From positions 434,001-498,000 of the forward strand of contig QKWM01000001.1 of NCBI GenBank assembly GCA_003248315.1: a DNA stretch of 64,000 nucleotides, in the 5' to 3' direction. The position numbers and the translations under genes are program-made. This DNA comes from Streptomyces sp. SW4. Lineage in GTDB: Bacteria; Actinomycetota; Actinomycetes; Streptomycetales; Streptomycetaceae. Within the stretch, counting starts at the first letter, position 1, and every line of letters starts with the position of its first letter. Shown piece after piece: positions 18,896 through 28,364 of this stretch. The notes under the pieces are model-generated. The model was not told the DNA's origin. It searched no databases and saw only the letters and a program-made list of their open reading frames with translations.

Positions 18896-21299
18896 CGGAG
18901 AACGCGGCAGTGGAGCAGGCGGGTCCCCCGCACGCGCGTCCCCGGCCGGCCGTGCGGCCCGGACAGATCGGCGAGGACCCCGCCGCGCCGACCCTGACCG
19001 GACTGCTGTCCCGGCGGGCACAGGACACCCCGGAACGGGAGTTCCTGCGCTTCGGCGACCGGTCGTGGAGCTTCGCCGACATCGACGCCTGGACCTCCCG
19101 GCTGGCACACCGGCTGATCGAGCGGGACGGCATCGAACCGGGCGACCGGGTCGCGATCATGCTCCCGAACGTCGTGCACTGGCCCGTCGTCTGGCTCGCC
19201 GCCCTCAAGGCCGGAGCGGTCGCCGTACCCGTCAACTCCTCCTACCGGCGCGGCGATCTCGCCTTCGTCCTGAAGGACTCCGGCGCGCGCGTCGCGTTCA
19301 CCGACGCCGACCGGGCCGGACTGATCACCGATGTCGTCGCGACCGAGGACGGCCTCGCCGGCCTGCGGGTCGTCGACGTCGCCGACGACGGGTCCGACGC
19401 CTTCCCGCGGACGGCACCCGAGGTGCCGGCCGGCGCCGGGACACTGGCGAACCTCCAGTACACCTCCGGCACGACCGGCTTCCCCAAGGCGTGCATGCTC
19501 ACCCACGACTACTGGGTCCGGCTGGGCTGGATCTGCGCGGCGGTGACCGGACTCGGCACCGAGGACGTGCTCCTGACGGCGCAGCCGTTCTCCTACATGG
19601 ACCCGCAGTGGAACACGGTGCTCGCGCTCACGGTCGGGGCCCCGCTGGTCGTGCTGCCCCGCTTCTCCGCCTCCACCTTCATGGCCGACGTCCGCCGGCA
19701 CCGCGCGACCTTCTTCTACGTCCTCGGGTCGATGCCCACGCTGCTGTTCAAGCAGCCGCCCGTGCCCGAGGACCGGGACAACGCCCTGCGCCAAGTGCTC
19801 TGTTCGGGCATCCCCGTCGCCCTGCACGCCCAGCTGGAGGAGCGGTGGGGCGCGCCGTGGCGGGAGATCTACGGGATGACCGAGTCCGGCGTCGACCTGT
19901 TCAGCCCGTTCACCGACGCCGACGCCGTCGGGAGCGGGAGCCTGGGGCAGCCGGTGCCGACCAAGCAGGTCCGCGTCGTCGGCCCCGACGGCACCGAGGT
20001 GCCGGACGGCGAACCCGGTGAGCTGGTCATCGAGGGCAGGCCCATGATGAGCGGCTACTGGAACCGGCCCGAGGACACCGCGAGAGTCCTGCGCGACGGG
20101 TGGCTGCACACCGGTGACCTCGTCGTCCGCCGCCCCGGCCAGGGCGTCCACCTGGTCGGCAGGATCAAGGACATGGTGCGCCGCGGCGGCGAGAACGTCG
20201 CGAGCGCCGAGGTCGAGGCCGCCCTGGAGCGCGACGACCTGGTCGTCTCCGCCGCGGTCGTCGCCGAACCCGACGAGATCCTCGGCGAGGAGGTCAAGGC
20301 CTTCATCCAGCCGGCGGCCGGCGTGCCGGCGAGCCGCGCGACGGCCGAGGAGATCGTCGAGCGCGCCGGCAAGGAACTGGCCCGCTTCAAGGTGCCCCGC
20401 TACGTGGAGTTCGTCGACGACTTCCCCCGCACGCCGTCCGAACGCATCTCCAAGCCGGCCCTCAAGGCCCGCGCCGCGGAGCACCCCGGGGTGACGTACG
20501 ACCTCGGGACCCGGCGCCGCACGACCGGGCCGCGTGCCGCCACCGGCGGAGGGTTCCTCGGCGTGGACGTCGTACGGGAGGTCGCCGTGCTGACGCTGCG
20601 GCGCCCCGAGAAGCTCAACGCCCTGGACGTCGCCACCCGGCGTCGACTCGCGGCGTCGGTCCGCGAGTTCGGCACGGGCGAGCGCGTGCGCGGCATCGTG
20701 CTCACCGGCGAGGGGCGGGCCTTCTCCGCGGGGAGGACCTGCGGTCCCCGCCGACCACGGACGCCGAGGTCCGCGAGGCGTTCGAGAGCTTCCACGACAT
20801 CACCCGCGCCGTCCTGGAGACACAGGTGCCGGTCGTCGCGGCGGTCAACGGACTCGCCGTCGGCGGAGCCTCGGAGATCACCCTGTGCTGCGACGCCCGC
20901 ATCGGGACCCCGGCGACGGAGTACTACCAGCCGGAGAACGGCCGGGGCCTCACCATCTCCAACGCCTCCAGCGTGCTGCTCCCGCGCCTCGTCGGCGGCC
21001 ATGCGATGCGCCTGGTCCTCGGATCGCCCCGCATCCGGGCCGACGAGGCGCTGCGGATCGGGCTCCTGGACGAGATCGTCGAGCCCGGCGCCCTGATCGG
21101 CCGGGCCGTCGACACCGTCCTCGCGTGGACGCCCGAGGGCAACACGACCGCGCTCCACCTGGCCCTGCTGCGCCCGCAGCCCGACGAGATCGAAGCGGCG
21201 TTCGCCCGCGAGGACCTCGCCGCGCGCCAGGCGTGGGAGAGCGGCGCCCTCAGCGCGGGGATCAAGGGCTTCTGGTCCGCCAAAGGCACCGGCGCGTGA
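18892..21299 (+). CDS. Fused acyl-CoA ligase / enoyl-CoA hydratase-isomerase
   Basis: A single reading frame of about 800 residues. Residues 1-530 form an AMP-forming ligase with YTSGTTGFPKA near 200, IYGMTESG, GWLHTGDL, RIKDMVRRGGENV and a C-terminal SERISKPAL in place of the usual GK motif. Without any stop, a crotonase domain follows from about residue 560: VAVLTLRRPEKLNALD, GRAFSAGEDL (after restoring one G near 20741), VAAVNGLAVGGASEITL and YYQPENGRG. The ligase would make an acyl-CoA and the hydratase would act on an enoyl-CoA. Start overlaps the amidase stop by ATGA. A missed stop between the halves is possible but not visible. Confidence 0.75.
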
Positions 21300-21360
21300 G
21301 CCGGGCGCACTCCCGCGACACCACACCCATGCCACAGGAACCGACAGAGGGGACGTCGAC

Positions 21361-22458
21361 ATGATCGACACCCAGGCCGCCGTACTCACCGCGGTCGGCG
21401 AACCGCTCGAGCTGACCGCCATCCGCGTCGACGACCCCGAGCCGCACGAGGTGCGCGTCGCGGTCACCGACGTCGGGCTGTGCCACAGCGACCTGCACTA
21501 CATGACGGGGACGGTCCCGACCGGCCTGCCGGTCGTGGTCGGGCACGAGGTGGCGGGCGTGGTCGAGGCGGTCGGGACGCAGGTGACCGGCCTGCGCCCC
21601 GGCGACCGCGTGGTCGGCGCGCTGACCCCCTCCTGCGGCCGCTGCGTCAACTGCGAGGCGGGACGCTCCACCCAGTGCCGGCGCGTCGAGGAGATACGCC
21701 GCCGTCCCCGGCCCGCGTTCCTCACCACGGACGGCCGGCCGGTCGAACGGCTCGGCGACGTCGGGGCGTTCTCCCGGCACACCCTCATGCGGGAGAACGC
21801 CCTGGTGAAGCTCCCCGACGACGTACCGCTGCACGTGGGGTGCCTCCTGGCCTGCTGCGTCATCACCGGTGTCGGCGCCGTCTTCCGCGGCGCCCGGGTG
21901 CGGCCCGGCAGCACGGTCGCGGTCATCGGCTGCGGTGGCGTCGGATCGGCGATCGTCCAGGGGGCCAGGCTCGCAGGCGCCTCGGCGATCGTCGCCGTCG
22001 ACCTGGACGACCAGCGGCTCGAGGCCGCGCGCGGCTACGGCGCCACCCATGTCGTCAACGGCGCGAGCGGCGACGTCGCGGCCGAGGTCCGCCGCCAGTT
22101 GGGCGACGGAGTGGACTACGCCTTCGAGGCGGTCGGCTCGGCCCGTACCGCGGCGACGGCCGTGGCCCTCCTGCGTCCGACGGGCACCGCCTGCCTGGTC
22201 GGCATCGCGCCCGACGGAACCGAACTGACCATCCCCGCCTCGGACTTCTTCTTCGAGGAGAAGCGGCTCATCGGCTCCTACATGGGCTCCGGGCAGGCCC
22301 GGCAGGACATCCTCCAGCTCGCCCGCCTCTACCGGCAGGGGCGCCTGCTGCTCGACGAGATGGTGACCCGCGTCATCCCGTTCGAGGAGATCAACGAGGG
22401 CTTCGAGGCGATGAAGTCCGCGGACGTGACCCGCATCGTCGTCGACCTCCGGTCCTGA
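21361..22458 (+). CDS. Zinc-dependent alcohol dehydrogenase, class III-like MDR
   Basis: Intact 365-residue medium-chain dehydrogenase. The catalytic zinc ligands lie in VGLCHSDLHY and VVGHEVAG, and the structural zinc cluster in CGRCVNCEAGRSTQC. The nucleotide fold is VAVIGCGGVGSAIVQGA, and VDLDDQRLEAA follows, as in NAD-dependent enzymes. FFFEEKRLIGSYMG is the characteristic late loop of the class III / NDMA-type group. It has an AGGGG site before ATG and is 61 bp after the fusion gene. It probably oxidises an alcohol to the aldehyde used by the next enzyme. Confidence 0.85.
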   Translation: MIDTQAAVLTAVGEPLELTAIRVDDPEPHEVRVAVTDVGLCHSDLHYMTGTVPTGLPVVVGHEVAGVVEAVGTQVTGLRPGDRVVGALTPSCGRCVNCEAGRSTQCRRVEEIRRRPRPAFLTTDGRPVERLGDVGAFSRHTLMRENALVKLPDDVPLHVGCLLACCVITGVGAVFRGARVRPGSTVAVIGCGGVGSAIVQGARLAGASAIVAVDLDDQRLEAARGYGATHVVNGASGDVAAEVRRQLGDGVDYAFEAVGSARTAATAVALLRPTGTACLVGIAPDGTELTIPASDFFFEEKRLIGSYMGSGQARQDILQLARLYRQGRLLLDEMVTRVIPFEEINEGFEAMKSADVTRIVVDLRS

Positions 22459-22508
22459 GCGACGAGTGACCGAGGACCGACCGACGAGCGACCGCAGAGG
22501 TGAACCTT

Positions 22509-23972
22509 ATGGCGAGCAACGACATCACGATCCCCCAGCCGGTGAACTACATCGCCGACGACTGGAGCGAGTGCCGCACGGTGGACGACGCCTGGAACGT
22601 CGACCCCAACACGCGCGAACCCGTCCACCGCGTCGTCACGACGGCGTCCGGCGACCTCGAACGGGCGCTGCGGCACGCGGAGCGCGTCTACGACATCGGC
22701 CGCTGGGACGAGGACGCCCGGCACGAGCGCGCCGCCCTGCTGGAGCGCGTCGCCGCGGTCGTCGAGACCCGTACCGAGGACATCGCCCGGACGGACTCGC
22801 TGACCAGCGGCACGCCCATCGCCGTCACACGCAAGGTCGCGGCCTTCCTGCCCGCCAGGATCCGGGCGGCCGCGACGGACCTGGTGACCATCCCGCGCGT
22901 CACCGCGCTGGCGGCGGGCGGCCGCGACGTCCGCCTCCACAAGGTGCCGTGGGGTCCGGCCGCGATCCTCACCCCGTGGAACGGACCGAGCTTCATCCCC
23001 GCCGCCAAGATCGCCAGCGCGATGGCGGCCGGCTGCCCCGTCATCCTCAAGCCCTCCGAGCACGCGCCCGGCAGCGCGCAGATCATCGTCGAGTGCTTCG
23101 TCGAGGCCGGCCTGCCCAGCGGCGCGCTCCAGCTGGTGCACGGTGGCGGCGACATCGGCGCCCGGCTGACCGCCGACCCGCGCGTGAAGATCGTCTCGTT
23201 CACCGGCGGGCCGGGTGCCGGGCGCGCCATCGCGCGGGCCGCCGCGGAGGACTTCAAGGTCCTCCAGCTGGAGCTGGGCGGCAACAATCCGGTGCTCGTC
23301 CTGGACGACGCCGACCTCGACGTCGCCGCCGACGGCATCCTCGACGGCATGACCAAGCTCAACGGCCAGTGGTGCGAGGGCCCGGGCAAGATCCTCGCGC
23401 ACCGCGGCCTGGCCGGCCCGCTCCTCGAGGCGCTCACCGAGCGGATCTCCAAGCTCGTCGTCGGTCACTCCCTCGACGAGGGCACCGAGATCGGCCCGAT
23501 CTCCAACGCGCCGCACTTCCAGACCCTGCGCAGCAGGATCGAGGGCCTCGGCAGCCTCGGAGCGAGCATCCACGGGCCCGCCCGGCTGCCCGAGCTGGAC
23601 GGCTTCTTCCTGTCGCCGACCGTCGCCGCCGGCGCCGATCCCGCCCGGGCCACCGCCGAGCTGTTCGGCCCGGTCGTCTCCCTGCACGCGGTGGACTCCG
23701 CCGAGGAGGCGCTGCGCCTCGCCAACGCCCACCCCTCGGGCCTGGACGCCTACGTGTTCGGCGCCGACACCGACCGCGCGATCGACATCGGCTCCCGCGT
23801 CGTCGCCGGCGAGGTGCGCGTCAACGGCGCCAAGCTCGCCGACCTCGGTGAGGAGTCGGCGCAGAGCTTCTGGGGGCCGGCCGGCATCGGCGGCCACGGT
23901 CCGGCGGAGTCGGTGCGGGTCTTCTGCGGCGACCGGGTCGTCGGCGTCGACTCGCCCGGCCTGCCGCTGTGA
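22509..23972 (+). CDS. NAD(P)-dependent aldehyde dehydrogenase
   Basis: Intact protein of 487 residues. ATG at 22509 is chosen over GTG at 22500 because AGAGGTGA is correctly spaced for it. Visible motifs are LTPWNGPSF (cofactor/substrate loop), LKPSEHAPGS, the glycine motif FTGGPGAGRAI, the general-base ELGGNNPVLVL, and NGQWCEGPGK with the catalytic cysteine. It oxidises an aldehyde to an acid, as PuuC does in the putrescine pathway. The acid could then be released from glutamate by the PuuD-like enzyme or activated by the CoA ligases. It is the last gene of the plus operon; the TetR gene converges with 1 bp between. Confidence 0.85.
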   Translation: MASNDITIPQPVNYIADDWSECRTVDDAWNVDPNTREPVHRVVTTASGDLERALRHAERVYDIGRWDEDARHERAALLERVAAVVETRTEDIARTDSLTSGTPIAVTRKVAAFLPARIRAAATDLVTIPRVTALAAGGRDVRLHKVPWGPAAILTPWNGPSFIPAAKIASAMAAGCPVILKPSEHAPGSAQIIVECFVEAGLPSGALQLVHGGGDIGARLTADPRVKIVSFTGGPGAGRAIARAAAEDFKVLQLELGGNNPVLVLDDADLDVAADGILDGMTKLNGQWCEGPGKILAHRGLAGPLLEALTERISKLVVGHSLDEGTEIGPISNAPHFQTLRSRIEGLGSLGASIHGPARLPELDGFFLSPTVAAGADPARATAELFGPVVSLHAVDSAEEALRLANAHPSGLDAYVFGADTDRAIDIGSRVVAGEVRVNGAKLADLGEESAQSFWGPAGIGGHGPAESVRVFCGDRVVGVDSPGLPL

Positions 23973-23973
23973 C

Positions 23974-24585
23974 TCACGGTGCGACGGGCGCGGATCCCAG
24001 CCGGGCCGCGAGCCAGCTGTCGAGAACGGAGGCGGTGATGTCCATGTGCTGCGTGGCGGCGGCCCGGTCGCCGTAGGTGAACCAGTTCACGGCGAAACCG
24101 TCGGCCAGGGTGGCGATGACATAGGCGATCTGATCGATGGTCCCCGCTTCGACCGGCTCGTCCGCGGCGGCCTCCCGGAGCACGGCGCGCACCGTCTCCA
24201 GGGCCTGGTCGTACACCGCGATGCCGCGCCCGCCGTGCTGCCGCCGCGCCCAGCTGATGAGTTCGATGGTGGCCGCGGTGAAGCTGGCCGACGCGAGGTA
24301 GCACTCCATGACACCGCGCAGGAGCTGGCGCGCCGTGTCCCTCAGGCCGGAGTGCGGATCGATGCCCTTGACCACCTCGCGGAACCTGCCGGACACGAAG
24401 GCGTAGACATCGGCGAAGAGGTCCTCCTTGGAGTCGTAGCAGTAGTGCAGCATCGCCAGGTTCGCCTGGGCCTGCTCCGCGATCCGCCGGGTCGTCGCGC
24501 CGTCGATGCCGTGGGTCGCGATGACCTCCACAGCGGCGTTGATGAAGTCACTGCGCCGCTGGGCGACCGAGATCCGGCGTGCCAC
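23974..24585 (-). CDS. TetR-family repressor, proposed controller of the 5.8-26.8 kb island
   Basis: Intact 203-residue regulator. The helix-turn-helix runs from about residue 10 to 50 (INAAVEVIATHGIDGATTRRIAEQA, split here as INAAVEVIATHG then ATTRRIAEQA), ending in NLAMLHYCYDSKEDLF, where LHYCYDSKE takes the place of the usual YYHF-K loop. GTG at 24585 is preceded by GGGAGG. The C-terminal half is an all-helical ligand domain with several tryptophan and tyrosine residues. It diverges from the membrane-protein gene, with the perfectly placed palindrome at 24679-24696 between them. The same palindrome type occurs before the other two operons, so it is likely a local regulon repressor relieved by the pathway substrate. 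Confidence 0.8.
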   Translation of the reverse strand: MARRISVAQRRSDFINAAVEVIATHGIDGATTRRIAEQAQANLAMLHYCYDSKEDLFADVYAFVSGRFREVVKGIDPHSGLRDTARQLLRGVMECYLASASFTAATIELISWARRQHGGRGIAVYDQALETVRAVLREAAADEPVEAGTIDQIAYVIATLADGFAVNWFTYGDRAAATQHMDITASVLDSWLAARLGSAPVAP

Positions 24586-24678
24586 GCAAATCCTCCCGTT
24601 GCCAGGCGTCCGGACAGTTGGACGCTTGATTAAGTCGCTGACCAGCCTAACAGTCGTCCCCGCGGCGGGGTCCCATGT

Positions 24679-24696
24679 CTTAGTCATATGTCTAAG
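24679..24696. promoter_or_regulatory. Operator-like element C in the TetR/membrane-protein intergenic region
   Basis: CTTAGTCATATGTCTAAG is an 18-bp inverted repeat that is perfect except for the paired T/A positions in each arm. It lies 53 bp before the membrane-protein ATG and 94 bp before the TetR GTG. It is the best copy of the element also found at 14784 and 15892. Confidence 0.75.
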
Positions 24697-24748
24697 ACAA
24701 TCGATTGACACGACACGACATGACACGACGACCGGAGGAATCAAGGAC

Positions 24749-25443
24749 ATGAAGGACCTGCTCTTCATGCTGGCCGATCTCTGGATGATCTTCGCCGGCT
24801 TCTACTACGGCTGGCAGTTCATCCGGCGCTACGGCAACTACCTGCTCGGACTGGAATGGATGGTCGTCGCCACGTCGGGCTCGAACTTCCTCCTCTGGGC
24901 CCTGCTGAGCGGAGACGAGGACAACCCCCTGTACAACATCGCGTACTTCTTCGACGCCTTCTCGCGGTCCGTCGGCATCACCCTCATCCTCGTCCTGGGC
25001 CTGATGGCCGTGACGCACCGGTACAAGCCGCCGGTCGTGGTCGACGTCGCCGCGTTCGCCCTGGCCGCCGGCGCCGGCCTGTACCTCCAGCAGTTCCGCG
25101 GCCCCGAACTCCACATCGGCCCGGCGACGTTCTACGTCGTCGTCAACGCGCTCACCACCCTCTTCCTGGCCTCCTTCTCCTGGCGGCTGTGGAAGATCGG
25201 CGCCAGGGGCCACGCCGCCGTCACCGCCCTGGCGACCGCGGCCGCCGCGACCATCGCGATCACCTACGACTTCTTCCCCCTCCCGGGGACGACGAGCACC
25301 GGACGCTCTTCTACACGGCCGCGCTGGCCACCTGGGGATTCCAGATGTGCGTGTACTTCCTCGCCTACGGCGTGCTGCACCACCACAACACGACGACGGG
25401 TGCCGGACCCGCCGTGAGCGCGGACCGCGCCGCGCAGGCCTGA
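24749..25443 (+). CDS. Polytopic membrane protein, unknown function (one frame break)
   Basis: About 231 residues and mostly hydrophobic. Six or seven likely membrane helices begin at LLFMLADLWMIFAGFYYG, WMVVATSGSNFLLWALL, SVGITLILVLGLMAV, VVDVAAFALAAGAGLY and AAVTALATAAAATIAI, and the last at ALATWGFQMCVYFLAYGVL. A missing G in the GGGG run near 25285 separates the last helix. It has a GGAGGA site and is the first gene after the operator. It may be an uptake or sensing component for the amine substrate, but no transporter family signature is seen. Confidence 0.6.
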
Positions 25444-25495
25444 GCGACACAACGAGGACCCTGAAACACGTTCGCGAAGAGCGAGGAGCGACCAG

Positions 25496-26835
25496 ATGAA
25501 CACCGACAACGTCGAGTACACCACCTTCAGCGGCTGGATCGACCCGCCCGCAGACGTCCGGCCCCCGCCGAGCGGCGACCTCACGTGCGACGTCGCGGTG
25601 GTCGGCGGCGGCCTCGGCGGCATGGCGACGGCGCTGCGCCTGGCCGAACGCGGCCGGGACGTGGTGCTGCTGGAAGCCGAGTTCTGCGGACACGGCGCCA
25701 GCTCCCGCAACGCGGGACAGGTGGCGGGCGCCCCGGGCGGGGACCTCCAGCTCCTCGATCTGCTGTACCGCAAGAGGATGCCCGGCATGGTCCGCCTCGC
25801 CGAGCGTGCCGCGCACCACGTGGAAGACCTCATCACGACCTACGGCATCGACTGCGACTACGAACCGACGGGCAACGTCCTCGCGGCCGTCTCCCGGGGC
25901 AGCTGGGCCGCGTGCGCCGGGTGACCCGGATCCTCCGGCGCGCCGGCGGCCACGTGGAACCGGGCACGAGCGAAGAACTCGGCATCCCCCGCGGATTCCT
26001 CGGCGGGACGCGCGAACTGGTCGGCGGCACGCTGAACCCCGGCAGCTTCACCTTCGGGGTGCGCCGCGCGCTGCTCGGCACGTCCGCGCGGGTCTTCGAG
26101 CGGACGAAGGTCACCGATGTCAGGCGCGACCGCGGCCAGGTGCTCCTCACCACCGCGCACGGAGCGGTGCGGGCGAACACGGCGGTCCTGGCGACCAACG
26201 CGTACGCGGGGGAGTGGGACATCACCCCGCCACGGCTCTCCGTGCCCATCTGGGTCGTCGAGGCGGAGACCGAGCCCATCGATCCCGCCCGCCTGGCGGC
26301 ACTGGGGTGGACCAGCCGTTCCGGACTCGTCACCCAGCACATCGTCATGGAGAACTACCGCCTGACGCCGCGCGACACCATCGTGTTCGGCGTCCGGCGG
26401 CTCGAGCGCGGCACGACGTATCCCCTCCCGCAGAAGAAGCCGGACCCGGCACTCGTCGAAGAACTCGCGGAAGCCTTCGCCACGCGCTTTCCGGCCCTGT
26501 CCGACGTCGCGATCGCGCGTGCCTGGGGAGGATGGGTCGCGATCACCTCGTCCTGGCTCCCGCTCGCCGGGCGGATCGGCGACAACGTCCTCTACTCGAT
26601 CGCCTGCAACGGCCACGGCCTGGCGCAGGCGCCCTACATCGGGTCCCTCCTCGCCGATCTCGTCGTCGACGGCGAACGCCACGAGGACCTGGAAGCGGTG
26701 TGGCGCAAGAAGCCGGTGTTCCCTCGCCCGATGATGATGGGCCCGCTGGGACTGCGCACGATCTGGGCCGTCGACCGTTTCAACGACCGGGTCAACGGAA
26801 GCCGCCGCAACGCCCGGCGCGCCTCGGTGTCCTGA
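25496..26835 (+). CDS. PuuB-like FAD-dependent amine oxidase (DAO family), one frame break
   Basis: About 447 residues. N-terminal WIDPP leads into the dinucleotide-binding VAVVGGGLGGMATALRLAE near residue 33, then VLLEAEFCGHGASSRNAGQ, which is diagnostic of the D-amino-acid/gamma-glutamylputrescine oxidase group. The C-terminus has GGWVAITSSWLPLAG and NGHGLAQAPY (FAD contacts). One G is missing near 25898. PuuB oxidises a gamma-glutamylated amine to an aldehyde with H2O2 release. It is the missing oxidative step between the gamma-glutamyl ligase and the aldehyde dehydrogenase of this island. It is strongly paralogous to 34187-35487. Confidence 0.8.
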
Positions 26836-26883
26836 AACCCCTGAGCCCCACAGCCCCGGACGTGCCGAGGCTCCCTGAACCCT

Positions 26884-26902
26884 GCCCCGGTGTGGCCGGG
26901 GC
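26884..26902. terminator. Hairpin terminator between convergent genes
   Basis: GCCCCGG-TGTGG-CCGGGGC forms a 7-bp perfect GC stem with a 5-base loop. It lies between the stops at 26835 (+) and 26902 (-). There is no T-run, as is usual for streptomycete terminators. It could serve both strands. Confidence 0.55.
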
Positions 26903-28121
26903 TACGACGAGGCGGCCGGGCGGGGCGAGCGGAGCACGAGCAGGGTGATCTCGCTCGGGGCGAAGACACGGAACGGCGGGCCCCAGAAGCCGGTGCCGCG
27001 GCTGGTGTAGAGGAGGGTGCGTTCGCCGTGGCGGCTGAGGCCGGCGAGGGCGGGCTGGTCGAGGCGGACCAGATGGTGGAAGGGCCAGATCTGGCCGCCG
27101 TGGGTGTGGCCGGAGAGCTGGAGGTCGATGCCGGCGGCCGCCGCCCGGTCGACGAACGCCGGCTGGTGGGCCAGGAGCAGGACGGGCAGCTCCGGGTCGG
27201 CGCCCTTGAGGGCCCCGGCGAGGTGGGCGCGGTGACCGGTCAGGCCGGAGGACTCGGCGGTGACGTCGTCCACGCCGGCGACCACGAGGGTGTCGCCGCC
27301 GCGTTCGACCAGCAGGTGCCGGTTGCGCAGCGGCTCCCAGCCCAGCTCGTCCATCAGGTCGACCCAGCCCTGGGCCTCGCTGTAGTACTCGTGGTTGCCG
27401 GTGACGTAGACCCGGGCCCGGGTGGCCCGCACGGTCGCGAGCGGGGCGGCCTGGGCGCGGCGGCGCTCGGCCGTGCCGTCCGCGATGTCGCCGGTGTGGC
27501 AGACCAGGTCGGCGTCGAGGGTGTTCACGGTCTCGCACACGCGCTGCGACCAGCGGGCGCGGTCGAGCGGCCCGTAGTGGGTGTCGGTGATGAGGACGAC
27601 CCGCAGGCCGTCCAACCCGGCGCCCAGCCGCGGCAGTTGCACGTCGAGGCGGCGTACGCGCGGCACCCGGCGGGCCTCGGCGTACCCCCAGGCGAGCAGC
27701 ACGGCGGTCACGCCGAGGACGGCCCACGTGACGATCCGGGCCCGGTCCTGCCCCTCGCCGACGCCGGCCGCGGTCAGGGCGAGCCGCAGGACGACGCCGA
27801 GCAGAACCGACCAGGTGAACAGCACCCAGCTCGCGCCCAGCAGGGTGTCACCGACGATCGCCGCCCGGTCCTGCCCGCGCCGGCCGTGGCCGCGCACCAT
27901 CGCGAGCGGCATGGCGACGAGACCGAGGGCGCACAGGGCGGTGCCGGCCAGCGTGACGGGCAGCGGCCAGTGCTGGCCCGCGTGCAGGAGCACCCAGCAC
28001 GGCACGGCCCACAGCAGGACGGGGGCGATCAGGGGACGTAGCGGATCAGGTGGTGCAGCCGGCTGGGCCGTGGCGCTCGCTCGTCACCCTCGGCGGGCCG
28101 GGTGCTGCTGGTGTCGGTCAC
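26902..28121 (-). CDS. Membrane-anchored metallophosphoesterase (one frame break)
   Basis: About 406 residues. An N-terminal tail is followed by four hydrophobic helices in the first 150 residues. A calcineurin-type catalytic domain then carries all metal motifs: ITDTHYG, HTGDIAD, VTGNHEYY, LLAHQP and SGHTHGGQ. GTG at 28121 follows GGGAGGGGAAGC; ATG-like internal starts would remove the first helix. One C is missing from the CCCC run near 28035 (corrected reading RYVPLIAPVLLW). It resembles YkuE-like phosphoesterases that act outside the membrane. It appears unrelated to the amine island. Confidence 0.8.
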
Positions 28122-28364
28122 GCTTCCCCTCCCTGACCGGGCTGCCGTCCCGCGCACTGTATCCGGTCCGGCCGGGCGGCCGCCCGGAGCGGTCGCCGGG
28201 GCCGGCCGCGCCGCGCGGACGCGAGGACCCTCGGCAGCGCCGGCCGGCGGGGAGCCGCGGCGAAGCCGGTGCGGAGGCGGCCCGGGCGGCCTCGCCGTGG
28301 ACCGGGGCGTCGACGGCCCGGCCGATCGTCCACCGCTGTCCGGCGGGCGGCGGGGCGGCGGTCG

